Shown: one piece after another, positions 56,001 to 64,000 of the stretch
How positions within the stretch are numbered: the first letter of the stretch is position 1
Layout: the number at the start of each line of letters is the position of its first letter
Assembly: GCF_965638725.1 (NCBI RefSeq)
Contig: NC_134953.1
Coordinates: 37,872,854-37,936,853 of the forward strand
Source of the DNA: Aptenodytes patagonicus
Lineage: Eukaryota > Chordata > Aves > Sphenisciformes > Spheniscidae
Direction of reading: 5' to 3'
Length of the DNA stretch: 64,000 nt
Made by a program: the position numbers and the translations under genes
The notes under the pieces: generated by a model
The model's input: the letters and a program-made list of their open reading frames with translations, nothing else
The model's database searches: none
Told to the model about the DNA's origin: nothing

Positions 56001-59000
56001 ATACAACCATGGTCCTGGCTGGCCAAGCACTTGAGAATTCAGAGATGTTCGTTACTTTACAGGGTTGTGGGGATAGTGTTATAAAAGGAAGTAGTGTGTC
56101 TTTCAACTGAAGAGCTTTCCTGAACCAGGCCTTCAAAGTACGACCCTGGAGTATGTTTGCATGCTGTTGCTTTAACACACAGGCTTTCTAAGCTTTTTTT
56201 CTGTTAATCACCCATCTTTATCCTATTAGGACATAGACATCGATGTTTTGGCACTGGTCAATGACACTGTGGGAACTATGATGACTTGCGGATATGATGA
56301 CCAGCGCTGTGAAGTTGGACTCATAATTGGTAATTTTTTTCTGTTCACTAAATAGTGTCGTCCCGTCCCCCCCCCCATTTGTTTAATCCTAACAAATCTG
56401 GATTAGAAGGGAGTGTCCCAGTACAGGAAAGAGCAGGAAGAAAATGGAAAAGACAATGGTCAGATTTTCAAGCCTGGCTGCCTTCTGTAAAGCAGCTGTT
56501 TTTATGCTGATCACATTGCCATCGAATACCACAGTCCCCATTTTGTCTGGGTTCAGTTGTGACCAGCATACTAAACTTTTGTGCTGACTCTATAGAAAAT
56601 TACTGTTTGCCTGTCCAGAGAAAGCTGAATTCCTCTCACGTCTGGTAGTTAGGATCAGCTACACTTTCCACAATGTCTCCACTTTGTGCACCATAGTGGC
56701 TTTTTTAAGGCACATAGAAGTATATTTGAAAAAGAAAAAATGTTTTTAAACAAGTCAAGCCTTAGATTAATTTCTAATACTTTCACTCACTGTGAAATGA
56801 TTATTTAACAAGTGCAAGTGGCTTGATATTAGCATCCTGTACCACAGGGTTATGTATTTGTATTTTCTTCCAAAGACAATATATTGGCTTATTCCCAAAC
56901 ATGCGCCAGGGGAGGTTTAGATTGGACGTGAGGAAAAATTTTTTCACCAAAAGGGTTGTCAAGCATTGGAACAGGCTGCCCAGGGAAGCGGTTGAGTCAC
57001 CATCCCTGGAAGTATTTAAAAGACGTGTAGATGAGGCACTTAGGGACATGGTTTAGTGGGCATGGTGGTGTTGGGTTGACGGTTGGACTCGATGATCTTA
57101 GAGGTCTTTTCCAACCTTAATGATTCAATGATTCTATGTGGACTTAAAACAAACAAAAAGCAAACCTGGGACAAACAGGTAATTTATCCACGCACAGGGA
57201 CTGGCACGAACGCATGCTACATGGAGGAAATGAGGCACATCGATCTGGTGGAAGGTGATGAAGGGAGGATGTGCATTAACACAGAGTGGGGTGCCTTTGG
57301 AGATGACGGTGCTTTGGACGACCTCCGCACAGAATTTGATCGGGAGCTTGATCTGGGATCTCTCAATCCTGGAAAACAATTGTAAGTGATTCCCTGGCTG
57401 ATTTGCCTTGGCAATCTGAGTTCTATGAGTGCATTTCCAGCGTATGCTAGGAGCCCCTTTGGAACAGGGATCAGGTTGAGTAAACCTGAGTTGACTTGAA
57501 TCCTGGTCTTGTCCTTATCCAGATCTTTCCCTTCTGGGAAGGGTGGGTACCTTTCACATCTCCCTTGCCTCACAGGCCAAGGGATTGCTGCTGCAGTTGC
57601 TAATGTGTTGTTAAAAGTAGGTGGTTGCTCTGGTATGATGCTGTAGAGGGGTAAAGAAGGAGGAGGAAGGTAAACAAAGGGTGTATTTAAAGCCTGGTTC
57701 ATCAAAACTGCTTCTACTTGGTGAGATGCTTGCAGGTCTTTTGAAAATTCTCTTTAATCACTCGCTTATCTTGAGGGGCTGTTGCTGGGTCCCAGGACCT
57801 CAGGATGGCATTCCGTCTACAACTTAGCTCCCAAATCCCTTTTGTTCATGCTTAAATGTGATCAACCTGCATAAGAACATAAGATGCTCACACTTGAACT
57901 TTCCATAGCTCTGGCTAGCTGGTGAACACCTGTAATCCTTCCTGTGCCCCATTCCAGGTTTGAGAAGATGATCAGCAGCCTGTATTTGGGGGAACTTGTA
58001 AGACTCATTCTCCTAAAAATGACAAAGGAAGGTCTACTCTTCAATGGGAAAGTGTCAACAGCTCTGCTTACTAAGGGCAAGATCGAAATGAAACATGTGT
58101 CTGCAATGGAAAAGTAAGAACCTGCAATATGCTGTTTGAGAATGGCTGTTAATCTTTCACAAGCACGGCAATGATAATTAACATGTAATTATAATCTGTG
58201 AGTACTGGGAACAATCCTGAACTGTTCAACTTGATTTTGCTTTTGCCTAGGAGAAAAGTTGATCTTTGTGTAAGTAGGAATTGGTGGAAGATAAAGTTTT
58301 AGCAAAGTACCACCGTAGCAAATGTATTGTTAATCATCACAGATGCAGATTGTTTAAATAACCTCTTCGGAGACCTGAGCACATGGGACAATTGTTGCAG
58401 TTTTCAGCTTCTGTGATGTGGGAATACTGGGGTTGAGGAGATGTAGTACAGACTCTGGATCAGCTAATGGATGACTACATGCAAAACTGATAGATTCTGG
58501 TGTTTTGAAGAGGAATCCTGGTCCTCATTGTTACTCCAGAAATAATTTTCTTTGTTGTATTGAGTGAAGCTGTACATCTATTCCTGTGCTCTCCTTCTAT
58601 GGACTAAATATTTTATCCTGTTCTCTTCTTGGCTAGCTAATTGGTATGTCTCACCAAAAACTGAACCCCAGGAAGCAGCCTCTTAAAAGTCTGGTCTCTG
58701 CCCTGGGTACTTTTGGGAATAGTGCAGAAAAGACATTACTGGTTTATGGGAACCAATTATGATGCTGCCTGATAGGTTGTGCCCTGGTCTTCTCTCATTT
58801 TTTTTTGAGCCAACGTGAAGATATTGATTTATGTGCTGCCGTAATATCCTTGCATTAGATGATGCGTTCCTTTGTTTTGGGGTAGATATAAGGAAGGTCT
58901 GAGCAACACAAAAGAGATCCTTACAGAGCTGAACCTGTTTCCCTCTGAAGAGGACTGCATTGCTGTTCAGCATGTCTGCACCATCGTTTCCTTCCGTTCA

Positions 59001-62000
59001 GCCAACCTCTGTGCTGCCACCTTAGCAGCCATACTGACCCGACTGAGAGAGAATAAAAAACTGTTAAGGATGCGAACCACTGTTGGGATTGATGGGGGAC
59101 TCTATAAAACCCACCCCCAGTAAGTAACTAAAGAGGATTTGGTAATTGCTGGCCACATGTTGATGTTGCAAAGAGTCTCCATCTGCATATATGTGTGGCT
59201 TTTCAGAGAACTGCTGGTTTTGCTGCAGGGTTAGGGTGAGATCTGGTGGAGTGCGGGGGATCAAACTGGCTTAATTATTGCAAAGCTGTCTCAGGAGCTT
59301 TAGAACTTAGGGTCAGGTGGGAACAACATGACACATGGGATAATGGTGTCTGGGGAAGAGCAATTGATTCCTCAAGTGACTCCTGAGCCTCCAGGGCACT
59401 TGCAGTTCACGGTGGGTTTTTTCTTTTCTTTCTTTCTTTCTTTCTCCGCCCCGTTTTTGAACCTATGCTTTCCCAAACTGGAAACTTTCCCAAACATTTC
59501 TCCCAAACTGGATGGAAGTCTGATTCCAGATGGAGACTCTCACCCTCTGTTTGTGATTGTGACTCTCCACTGTTGCCTGGCTTTTCTCCAGTGTCCCTCT
59601 CCCTTGACTTTGGCACTTGTTTAGAGGTGTCTTCGTGTTCCTATAAGTGTACAGGTTCTGCAGAATAGCCAGAAATCAGGATCATTGTACCTATCTCCTA
59701 GACCAGTTTCTGACCTTGTGCTCCTCTTGACTGTGCTTCAGCATTTGTGCTGTTGGATGTGTGCATGTATTGGAAGTGTATGTGAAGTAAACCATGCATG
59801 AAATGCCTGTGAGAGTCTAAAGAAACTCTTTGTTCCTGTAGATATGCCAAACGTCTGCACAAGGTGGTGAGAAGGCTGGTCCCAAACTGTGATGTTCGGT
59901 TCCTCCTCTCTGTGAGCGGCAGTGGGAAGGGGGCTGCCATGGTCACAGCGGTGGCATACAGGCTGGCCGCTCAGCGCAAGCAAATCGATGCTGCTCTCGC
60001 ACCATTTCTGTTGTCCCTGGAGACCCTCAGAGAAGTTAAGAACAAAATGAGGACCGAGGTGGAATACGGGCTAAAGCGAGAGACACAAGCCAGTGCCACA
60101 GTGAAGATGTTACCCACATATGTCTGTGGGACACCAGATGGAACAGGTGAAGTCATTTCCTGATCACCTGGAGGTGGTTCAGGAAAGTTGCTTGTCTGTT
60201 TTCTGGGGGAAATATGCTAATTATTCTGGCAAATGCCAAGGTGATTTATGTTGGCAAACCAGTGCTTCCTGCGATGTTATCTGGCTGGACCTTCAGCCCC
60301 ATGCTAGCATACTGATGGGATAAATGCCATAGGGAGCAGCATGCTATCATTGGCACAGATGAAGTTTCCTGGGGATGTGTGGCAGAGAGCGCCATTCTGA
60401 CTGGCAAACATGCTACGAGAAGCACCAAAATGGAATACTTTTCTTCTCTTACAGAGAAAGGAAAGTTCCTTGCCCTTGATCTTGGTGGGACAAATTTCAG
60501 GGTTCTGCTGGTCAAAATCAGAAGCGGGAGAAGAAGATCAGTGCAAATGTATAACAAAATCTTTGCCATTCCTTTGGAGATCATGCAAGGGACGGGGGAA
60601 GAGGTAACCTCTAATGAATGTTTAATTGATCCAGCCAAGGCCCATTGCATGGGATTACTGTGAGATTTATATGCTTTTTCTTTCCTTCCAGCTCTTTGAC
60701 CATATTGTCCAGTGCATAGCAGACTTTCTGGAGTATATGGGGATTAAAGGTGCTCGACTGCCTCTGGGCTTCACCTTCTCCTTCCCATGCAGGCAAGCCA
60801 GTATTGACAAGGTAAGAACTGCAACACAGAATGGGTCAAATGGCAGCTGTGCATCTGCTTGGTAAATGACATCATTTTGGGTGAGGGTGACTTGTTGGTT
60901 TGGAGATTACAAGCAAAAAGCTATTCTTCTAAATGTTTTCTTCCAAGTAGGACTTTACAAGGTTGAAAAGATAGAGAGATATATATGCGTGCAAATTAGT
61001 CTTTGGAGAGAATATTTCACCTGTTTTATGGGGATTTTATTACTCTACTGTGCAAATTAGTTGTGTTTCATGAGAAAGTTATCATCCTATATGCATATGG
61101 GAAGTAGAACTTTCACCTCTTCTATCTGATAAGGGATGGATGTTACTTGCTTTTATTCTATAAAGATTAAGCCCTTATGATAGCAAAATGACTACATATT
61201 TTTAATAGTCCAGGAATCTCTTATGCTGCCTTAACTCTTCAGCGGCAAGAGATAACATATGCCTCCTTCTAGTTGCTCAGCTACAATCCCAGAGTGTTTT
61301 CCTAACTGTGTTGCACAGCTCTGACTGTATAACTTCTGCACTATGTTAGTTTCTTTTTGTTGAGTGTCAGTGGGCAGAACTGACCTTGCTTTGTTCAGCT
61401 TGGAAGGGTTGGCTTTTTGACAGATATATCATCTTCATCTTTCCAGATCTGACGTAAGAAAAAAATAGAATAAAAAATATCAAATTCAGGAAGAAATAAT
61501 TCTCAATTATTTTGATGCATTTCCAAAGAGGGGCAGGGGAGGTTGTGCTACTTAATTCTAGTCAAATATGTAGGATATTGGGGAAATGAGAGACTGCTAT
61601 TTTACTGAATGTTTTTATGTCCTGGTGGGTTTCACCATAGCTTCTAAGTCTAGAAGCTAGTCTTCTCTGTCTCAATTTTCAGAACACAGTTGACAGTATA
61701 ACAGTAGGACTTGGCTATTTGTGGGGAGACCACTCAACATGCCTTCCAAACCTACAGCATATTATTTAGGTCTTGAAAAATGATGAGGAAACAAATTCCA
61801 CAGCAGTGGTGGCAAACTGAGTGAGACACATCTGTGTCAGGATCCCACAGTATGTCGCCCTGTGTGTTTGGTCTTTTACTGTTGCTAGAACTTGAGGGTT
61901 TTATTAAGAGCAGCTTTTCTCCCAGTTGCCCTCTTTTTTTTTTCTTATTTGGACAGACAGTTCAGAGCCAGTTATCAAGGAAAAGGCTAATTACTTGATG

Positions 62001-63973
62001 TAACCTGGAAATCTACTTCTGTCAGGCCAGGTCACTGTCCGAAAAGAAACAAATCAGTGTTGCCTGGAGTAGTGGGATCATACCAAGTGTCCTTCAGTAA
62101 ACGAGCCAAAAATTAACAGTAGATGTTCATTAATGTTTGTTGGGTGTTTAATTATTTACAGCAAAAGTATTTTTTACAGTCTTTCCCCCACAGATAATGC
62201 AATGGCTACGTGCGCAGGAGGTGAGATGAGAAGGTTTTCCAAATGAGAGTGTAAGAGGGTACTGAGTTGGCAGTGTCTTGATAAGTAGCTGAAGTCACCT
62301 GGAGTCACTACCGTCAGCAGCGGAGTAACAAAGATACATGTGCACACACTCTGCACTAGACACTCACAGTAACCTGTCCAGGGAATTACATTATTTAAAA
62401 AAAAGGGGGGGAGGTTGGAGACAAGAAAAGATTGATGTTTGGAACGTACAGTCTTCTCTCTATCTTCACTTACGATTTTCTTCCTCTTCTGTTTCAGGGA
62501 ACGCTTGTGGGATGGACAAAAGGTTTCAAGGCAACAGACTGTGAGGGGGAAGATGTTGTTGATATGCTGAGAGAGGCTATCAGGAGAAGAAATGTGAGCT
62601 ATTCTTTTCTGCTCTTCTTGGTGTATTTAATGCACCCTCCCTCTTCCTCCAGGACCCCACTACTGATTGTGACTTGTGTTTTAGGAGTTTGACTTGGACA
62701 TTGTAGCAGTGGTGAATGACACCGTTGGGACAATGATGACATGCGGATATGAGGATCCAAACTGTGAGATTGGCCTTATCGCAGGTACAGTGATATTCAA
62801 GTGACCACTATAAGAAGAAAGCATGTATGCAGGTGCTAGGCTTCACACCCTATTTTGGAATTTGTAAAACAACATCTTTTATTTGAGGGTGATATATGGT
62901 GTTACTAGTCACTTGGGGTTCTTGGCAGATTTGTATGGTATTCAACAGAGAACTTAATAACACCTGTAGCAGATAGGATCCTGAATCTGTTGGACTTTTG
63001 ATCCTCTCTCTGATGGTTCTGAACAAGTGTATGCATGGTAAAAGAATATGACAACAGTCGATAGAGCATGAATCCTTGTTTTGACAAGTGTATTGACATT
63101 TACTGTGTAGCCAGGTCATAGGCCTTTGAACAAGAAAATATTTTTAAAAATCTGAATGAATTCTTTCTAGGCTTTCTAGATGATTCCCCCAGTAGGTCTC
63201 TCCAAGTTTTCAGCCAGAAATACATCTAAGCATGTAAGATCTGAAGCCCCGGTTGGAAAATAGACTCTTCTGGCTGGCTAAGTGCACCAGCTATCTCATT
63301 TTGTTTGGAGAACTGTTCCTTGTATCAGTTAATGTAACCCATGTTGCAAGTGATTGAGGCTCTGTTTACCAACTCATTTCAGACTTGGTAGCTGCTTGAC
63401 TGGCTGCTAGGCTCTTGGTAGTGTTTCCTTTTGGGAGCGTGCTGTCACGCAAGATGATTTGTGGTGCGTTACAACCAGACTGGCAGCAATGACTGATCAG
63501 TGCTTGCCAACGATTGCAAAGCCATTTCTGACCTGTAACAGTCAGTCTTCATTCCTCTGCGCTGGGAATTTTCTGCGCAGGACCCATTTTATTTGGTAAC
63601 ATTCTGTTGTGATAAATTACAGCACTCAGCATTACTGGCTAGCACTTGCTTCTGTAAGATATGGAGAGATCTTTGAAATTTGGGATATGGAGAAGAGAGC
63701 TTTTAAGATGATCGCTGCAATCATCTTCCATGTGTTTCAGCTGCTACTTCAGTTTTCTGGCTGAAGCCTTGTCGTTTCTTTCCTCCTAGGAACGGGTAGC
63801 AATGTGTGCTACATGGAGGACATGAAAAACATAGAAATAGTGGAAGGGAATGAAGGAAAAATGTGCATTAATACAGAATGGGGAGGATTTGGTGACAATG
63901 GCTGCATTGACAACATCAGAACACAATATGATAAAGAAGTAGATGAAGGCTCACTAAACCCAGGGAAACAGAG
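46977..63973 (+). CDS. HKDC1: Hexokinase domain containing 1, partial at right edge (exons 1-15)
   Basis: HKDC1 is a fifth vertebrate hexokinase: two fused hexokinase halves that phosphorylate glucose with ATP, attached to the outer mitochondrial membrane by the N-terminal helix. The start [17 protein letters not shown] matches human HKDC1 (MFAVHLMAFYFSKLKED) and separates it from HK1, HK2 and HK3. Fifteen exons total 2219 bases, about 740 of some 917 residues; the last exons lie outside. In the N-half, Asp84, Ser155, Thr172-Lys173, Asp209, Asn235, Glu260 and Glu294 are present. In the C-half, Asp532, Ser603, Thr620-Lys621, Asp657, Asn683 and Glu708 are present. The N-half ATP loop is altered ([11 protein letters not shown] against [11 protein letters not shown] in the C-half), so the C-half is the likelier catalytic half. 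Exons 3-7 and 11-15 have identical lengths, a relic of the internal duplication. Intron 5 is GC-AG and a CR1 fragment abuts exon 7. Confidence 0.97.
47040..50963 (+). other. HKDC1: HKDC1 intron 1
   Basis: About 3.9 kb, GT-AG. No repeat family, RNA gene or alternative exon was recognised. Confidence 0.7.
50964..51126 (+). CDS. HKDC1: HKDC1 coding exon 2 (residues 22-76)
   Basis: Encodes [20 protein letters not shown], then [20 protein letters not shown]; human has [19 protein letters not shown]. Donor TCAG|GTGAGT, phase 1. Confidence 0.96.
51127..53635 (+). other. HKDC1: HKDC1 intron 2
   Basis: About 2.5 kb, GT-AG, with nothing recognised beyond scattered open frames. Confidence 0.7.
53636..53784 (+). 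CDS. HKDC1: HKDC1 coding exon 3 (N-half ATP loop, residues 76-125)
   Basis: Encodes [20 protein letters not shown] and on to NGAE. Asp84 is kept, but the phosphate-binding loop differs from the active hexokinase consensus [11 protein letters not shown]. 149 bases, the same as exon 11. Confidence 0.96.
53876..53995 (+). CDS. HKDC1: HKDC1 coding exon 4 (residues 126-165)
   Basis: Encodes [12 protein letters not shown] to [19 protein letters not shown]. Ser155 in FSFPC binds glucose in hexokinases. 120 bases, the same as exon 12. Confidence 0.97.
53996..54769 (+). other. HKDC1: HKDC1 intron 4
   Basis: About 0.8 kb, GT-AG, with no recognised element. Confidence 0.7.
54770..54865 (+). CDS. HKDC1: HKDC1 coding exon 5 (GC donor, residues 166-197)
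   Basis: Encodes [20 protein letters not shown] to LQKHK, with Thr172-Lys173. Homology and frame place the junction at CATAAG|GCAAGT, a GC donor. 96 bases, the same as exon 13. Confidence 0.94.
54866..56229 (+). other. HKDC1: HKDC1 intron 5 (GC-AG)
   Basis: About 1.36 kb, starting GCAAGT and ending CCTATTAG. No repeat family was recognised. Confidence 0.8.
56230..56329 (+). CDS. HKDC1: HKDC1 coding exon 6 (catalytic-base motif, residues 198-231)
   Basis: Encodes [20 protein letters not shown] then [13 protein letters not shown]. Asp209 in VNDTVG is the hexokinase catalytic base position. 100 bases, the same as exon 14. Confidence 0.97.
56330..57197 (+). other. HKDC1: HKDC1 intron 6
   Basis: About 0.9 kb. 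It holds a CR1 3' fragment at 56903-57138, leaving only 59 bases between the repeat and exon 7. Confidence 0.85.
56903..57138 (+). mobile_element. CR1 LINE 3' fragment
   Basis: Aligns by eye from GCGCCAGGGGAGGTTTAG to the 3' end with 32191-32431 of the larger copy: the C-terminal part of the RT ORF ([20 protein letters not shown]), its TAG, the 3' UTR and two ATTC(A/T)ATG octamers. It is strongly 5'-truncated, in the sense direction of HKDC1. By eye the two copies differ mostly in the first 60 bases and at few sites later. Confidence 0.95.
57198..57381 (+). CDS. HKDC1: HKDC1 coding exon 7 (residues 231-292)
   Basis: Encodes [20 protein letters not shown], then [18 protein letters not shown] and GSLNPGKQ. 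It carries Asn235 and Glu260 of the glucose site. 184 bases, the same as exon 15. The acceptor CCACGCACAG|GG lacks a clear pyrimidine tract. Confidence 0.96.
57382..57957 (+). other. HKDC1: HKDC1 intron 7
   Basis: About 0.6 kb, GT-AG, with no recognised element. Confidence 0.7.
57958..58113 (+). CDS. HKDC1: HKDC1 coding exon 8 (residues 292-344)
   Basis: Encodes [20 protein letters not shown] to HVSAMEK, beginning with Glu294 of the glucose site. Donor GAAAA|GTAAGA, phase 2. Confidence 0.97.
58114..58885 (+). other. HKDC1: HKDC1 intron 8
   Basis: About 0.8 kb, GT-AG, with no recognised element. Confidence 0.7.
58886..59119 (+). CDS. HKDC1: HKDC1 coding exon 9 (residues 344-422)
   Basis: Encodes [20 protein letters not shown], then [20 protein letters not shown] and [15 protein letters not shown]. 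Human has VGMDGTLYKIHPQ. Donor CCCCA|GTAAGT, phase 2. Confidence 0.97.
59120..59841 (+). other. HKDC1: HKDC1 intron 9
   Basis: About 0.7 kb, GT-AG, with a TTTC-type simple repeat at 59416-59446. Confidence 0.75.
59842..60146 (+). CDS. HKDC1: HKDC1 coding exon 10 (junction of the two halves, residues 422-524)
   Basis: Encodes the end of the N-half ([20 protein letters not shown]), the linker helix, and the start of the C-half ([18 protein letters not shown]). The single long exon spans the fusion point of the ancient duplication. Donor ACAG|GTGAAG, phase 1. Confidence 0.97.
60455..60603 (+). CDS. HKDC1: HKDC1 coding exon 11 (C-half ATP loop, residues 524-573)
   Basis: Encodes [20 protein letters not shown], the intact hexokinase phosphate loop with Asp532, then [15 protein letters not shown]. 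149 bases. Confidence 0.97.
60692..60811 (+). CDS. HKDC1: HKDC1 coding exon 12 (residues 574-613)
   Basis: Encodes [17 protein letters not shown] to [18 protein letters not shown], with Ser603. 120 bases. Confidence 0.97.
60812..62497 (+). other. HKDC1: HKDC1 intron 12
   Basis: About 1.7 kb, GT-AG, AT-rich, with no recognised element. Confidence 0.7.
62498..62593 (+). CDS. HKDC1: HKDC1 coding exon 13 (residues 614-645)
   Basis: Encodes [20 protein letters not shown] to REAIRRRN, with Thr620-Lys621. Donor AAAT|GTGAGC, a GT donor, unlike its paralogous exon 5. 96 bases. Confidence 0.97.
62685..62784 (+). CDS. HKDC1: HKDC1 coding exon 14 (catalytic Asp657, residues 646-679)
   Basis: Encodes [20 protein letters not shown] then [13 protein letters not shown], with catalytic Asp657. 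100 bases. Confidence 0.97.
62785..63789 (+). other. HKDC1: HKDC1 intron 14
   Basis: About 1 kb, GT-AG, with no recognised element. Confidence 0.7.
63790..63973 (+). CDS. HKDC1: HKDC1 coding exon 15 (residues 679-740; last in window)
   Basis: Encodes [20 protein letters not shown], then [18 protein letters not shown] and GSLNPGKQR, with Asn683 and Glu708. Donor CAGAG|GTAAAT, phase 2. The gene continues past the window. Confidence 0.96.
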
Positions 63974-64000
63974 GTAAATGTGATGGTCCTGATGCTAAGA

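Noticed and set aside
1-64000. tRNA genes, rRNA, CRISPR arrays, operons or bacterial-type signals
   Set aside because: None seen; the window is intron-rich vertebrate nuclear DNA.

Overview
This is a window of nuclear DNA from a sauropsid vertebrate, almost certainly a bird. Four protein genes lie head to tail on the + strand: SRGN (serglycin), VPS26A (retromer subunit), SUPV3L1 (mitochondrial RNA helicase SUV3) and HKDC1 (hexokinase domain containing 1, cut by the right edge). From general knowledge this is the gene order of the human chromosome 10q22 block SRGN-VPS26A-SUPV3L1-HKDC1-HK1. The bird assignment rests on two CR1 LINE copies with the ATTCTATG-type 3' end, on compact introns, and on proteins close to, but not identical with, the mammalian orthologues.

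Layout. 1-2190: upstream flank of SRGN with no recognisable gene. 2323-4768: SRGN in three coding exons, poly(A) signal at 4885. 5100-6040: CpG-island promoter of VPS26A, with an NRF1 palindrome, two E-boxes and a G-rich tandem repeat. 5527-17506: VPS26A in nine coding exons (327 codons); the first contributes only the ATG. 19190-19900: CpG-island promoter of SUPV3L1 with an NRF1 palindrome and a short upstream ORF whose stop overlaps the main start codon. 19433-40806: SUPV3L1 in 15 coding exons (798 codons), with a CR1 LINE about 2.4 kb long in intron 7. 40849-46976: 6 kb of intergenic DNA without a recognisable gene. 46977 to the right edge: HKDC1 exons 1-15 (about 740 codons, ending in the C-terminal hexokinase half), with a short CR1 3' fragment just before exon 7. 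The last exons of HKDC1 lie beyond the window.

All exon boundaries were read by eye from open frame, splice signals, phase and remembered human protein sequences. Each coding sequence stays in frame across every junction. For HKDC1 the residue numbering falls exactly on the known hexokinase active-site positions (155, 172, 209, 235, 260, 294 and, in the second half, 603, 620, 657, 683, 708). All introns are GT-AG except two, SUPV3L1 intron 3 and HKDC1 intron 5, which use GC-AG with a strong GCAAGT donor.

The four genes do not form one pathway. SRGN is a blood-cell granule proteoglycan, VPS26A works in endosomal sorting, SUPV3L1 in mitochondrial RNA turnover and HKDC1 in glucose phosphorylation at the mitochondrial surface. 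I found no new multi-gene system. The more interesting signals are regulatory or structural: the ETS/CRE pair before SRGN, the GC-AG introns, a CR1 insertion that sits almost on an HKDC1 splice acceptor, the preserved exon-by-exon duplication inside HKDC1, and a small unexplained inverted-repeat element in VPS26A intron 3.
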